A stretch of DNA of 64,000 bases from Parvibaculum sp046297875 (lineage in GTDB: Bacteria; Pseudomonadota; Alphaproteobacteria; Parvibaculales; Parvibaculaceae): NCBI RefSeq assembly GCF_046297875.1, contig NZ_JBKBHD010000001.1, positions 2,666,001 through 2,730,000 on the forward strand, in the 5' to 3' direction. The translations under genes were made by a program, and so were the position numbers. Position 1 is the stretch's first letter. Every line of letters begins with the position of its first letter. Of this stretch, positions 63,518 through 64,000 are shown piece by piece. The notes beneath the pieces were generated by a model, which saw only the letters and a program-made list of their open reading frames with translations, had not been told where the DNA came from and did not search any database.

Positions 63518-64000
63518 ATGAGCAAGGCCCCCGCGAAGAAGAGTTCCACCGCCAAGCCGAAGCCGGCGGCAAAAGCCAAAGCGGCAGCAAAAGCGAAGAC
63601 CCCGGCCAAGCCCAATGCGGCAGCAAAGGCCGATGCCGGCTCCCGCCTGCCCGCCGAGGGCAAGAAGGCCCCCGCGTTCTCGCTGCCCGCCGATGACGGC
63701 TCGACGGTTTCCCTGAAGTCGCTCGCGGGAAAGAGGGCCGTTCTCTATTTCTATCCGAAGGACGATACGCCGGGCTGCACCACGGAGGGCATCGCCTTCA
63801 GCGCGCTGAAGAAGAAGTTCGACGCGGCGGGCACCGTCGTTCTCGGCATCTCGAAGGACTCGATCGAGAAGCACTGCAAGTTCCGCGACAAGCACAATCT
63901 GACCGTCCGGCTCCTTTCCGATGAGGATGGCAAGATGCTCGAGGCCTACGGCGTGTGGACGGAAAAGAGCCTTTATGGCCGCAAGTTCATGGGCATCGAA
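63518..64000 (+). CDS. bcp: Thioredoxin-dependent peroxiredoxin, Bcp family (N-terminal part)
   Basis: Peroxide-reducing enzyme; 161 residues are visible before the window ends. The peroxidatic cysteine is in KDDTPGCTTEG, and a second Cys in EKHCKFRDKHNL follows 45 residues on. It has AAGGAG before the ATG. Unusually, the first 40 residues are a Lys/Ala/Pro-rich extension (KAKAAAKAKTPAKPNAAAKA) before the family start LPAEGKKAPAFSLP. It is divergent from the YhdP-like gene. Confidence 0.93.
   Translation, partial: MSKAPAKKSSTAKPKPAAKAKAAAKAKTPAKPNAAAKADAGSRLPAEGKKAPAFSLPADDGSTVSLKSLAGKRAVLYFYPKDDTPGCTTEGIAFSALKKKFDAAGTVVLGISKDSIEKHCKFRDKHNLTVRLLSDEDGKMLEAYGVWTEKSLYGRKFMGIE

Overview
The window reads as chromosomal DNA of a high-GC alphaproteobacterium. 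The evidence is a 14-subunit-type nuo cluster with single-gene nuoC and nuoD, an Rrf2-suf iron-sulfur operon containing two cysteine desulfurases, a glnB-glnA pair, clpP-clpX-lon-hup synteny, and an alphaproteobacterial type ornithine decarboxylase. Parvibaculum or a close relative is my guess from the gene mix (thiolases, paired enoyl-CoA hydratases, aldehyde dehydrogenase); the sequence alone does not prove it. Almost all of it is core genome. There is no complete prophage, insertion sequence or CRISPR array.

Layout. 1-10.1 kb: respiratory complex I genes nuoA to nuoL on the minus strand, cut by the window edge inside nuoL, with a clear promoter near 10.24 kb. 10.4-10.7 kb: tRNA-Asp and tRNA-Val. 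10.8-12.1 kb: an MFS transporter. 12.2-17.6 kb: protein quality control and chromatin (hup, lon, clpX, clpP), all on the minus strand. 17.8-21.2 kb: a GNAT acetyltransferase, an ornithine decarboxylase with a long structured leader, and a divergent TPR protein. 21.3-22.9 kb: trigger factor with an unusual His/Asp- and Lys/Ala-rich tail, just behind a tRNA-Leu. 23-30 kb: metabolite repair (nnrD), a phosphatase, a small membrane protein, a PagL-type outer-membrane deacylase, a thiolase, an esterase and an aminotransferase. 30.1-32.2 kb: nitrogen control (glnB-glnA) behind a textbook sigma-54 promoter. 32.2-36.4 kb: a VOC protein, a gene-poor patch with small ORFs, a DASS transporter and an OYE-family oxidoreductase. 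36.5-40.4 kb: parE and a DEAD-box helicase. 40.4-45 kb: an aldehyde dehydrogenase, a diguanylate cyclase and two PaaG-like crotonases.

45.0-46.8 kb is the one clearly accessory segment. It holds tiny ORFs, repeats, hairpins, a parS-like palindrome, a small membrane protein and a CI/LexA-type S24 repressor. An AT-rich junction there has apparently extended the tail of a TfoX-domain gene. 46.6-54.4 kb: the SUF operon (iscR-like, iscS-like, sufB, C, D, S, T, A, then the TfoX-domain gene), tightly overlapped. 54.7-64 kb: an alpha/beta hydrolase, a small hypothetical, anmK, tyrS, an AurF/R2-like diiron protein, a YhdP/AsmA-like giant envelope protein, and the start of a Bcp peroxiredoxin.

How the parts connect: complex I, SUF and IscR form the iron-sulfur supply and use axis. 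Lon, ClpXP and trigger factor handle protein folding and turnover. GlnB, glnA and the sigma-54 promoter form the nitrogen circuit. The best leads for something little described are the ornithine decarboxylase leader, the 45-46.8 kb segment, and the metal-binding-like tail of trigger factor. No complete undescribed multi-gene system is evident.
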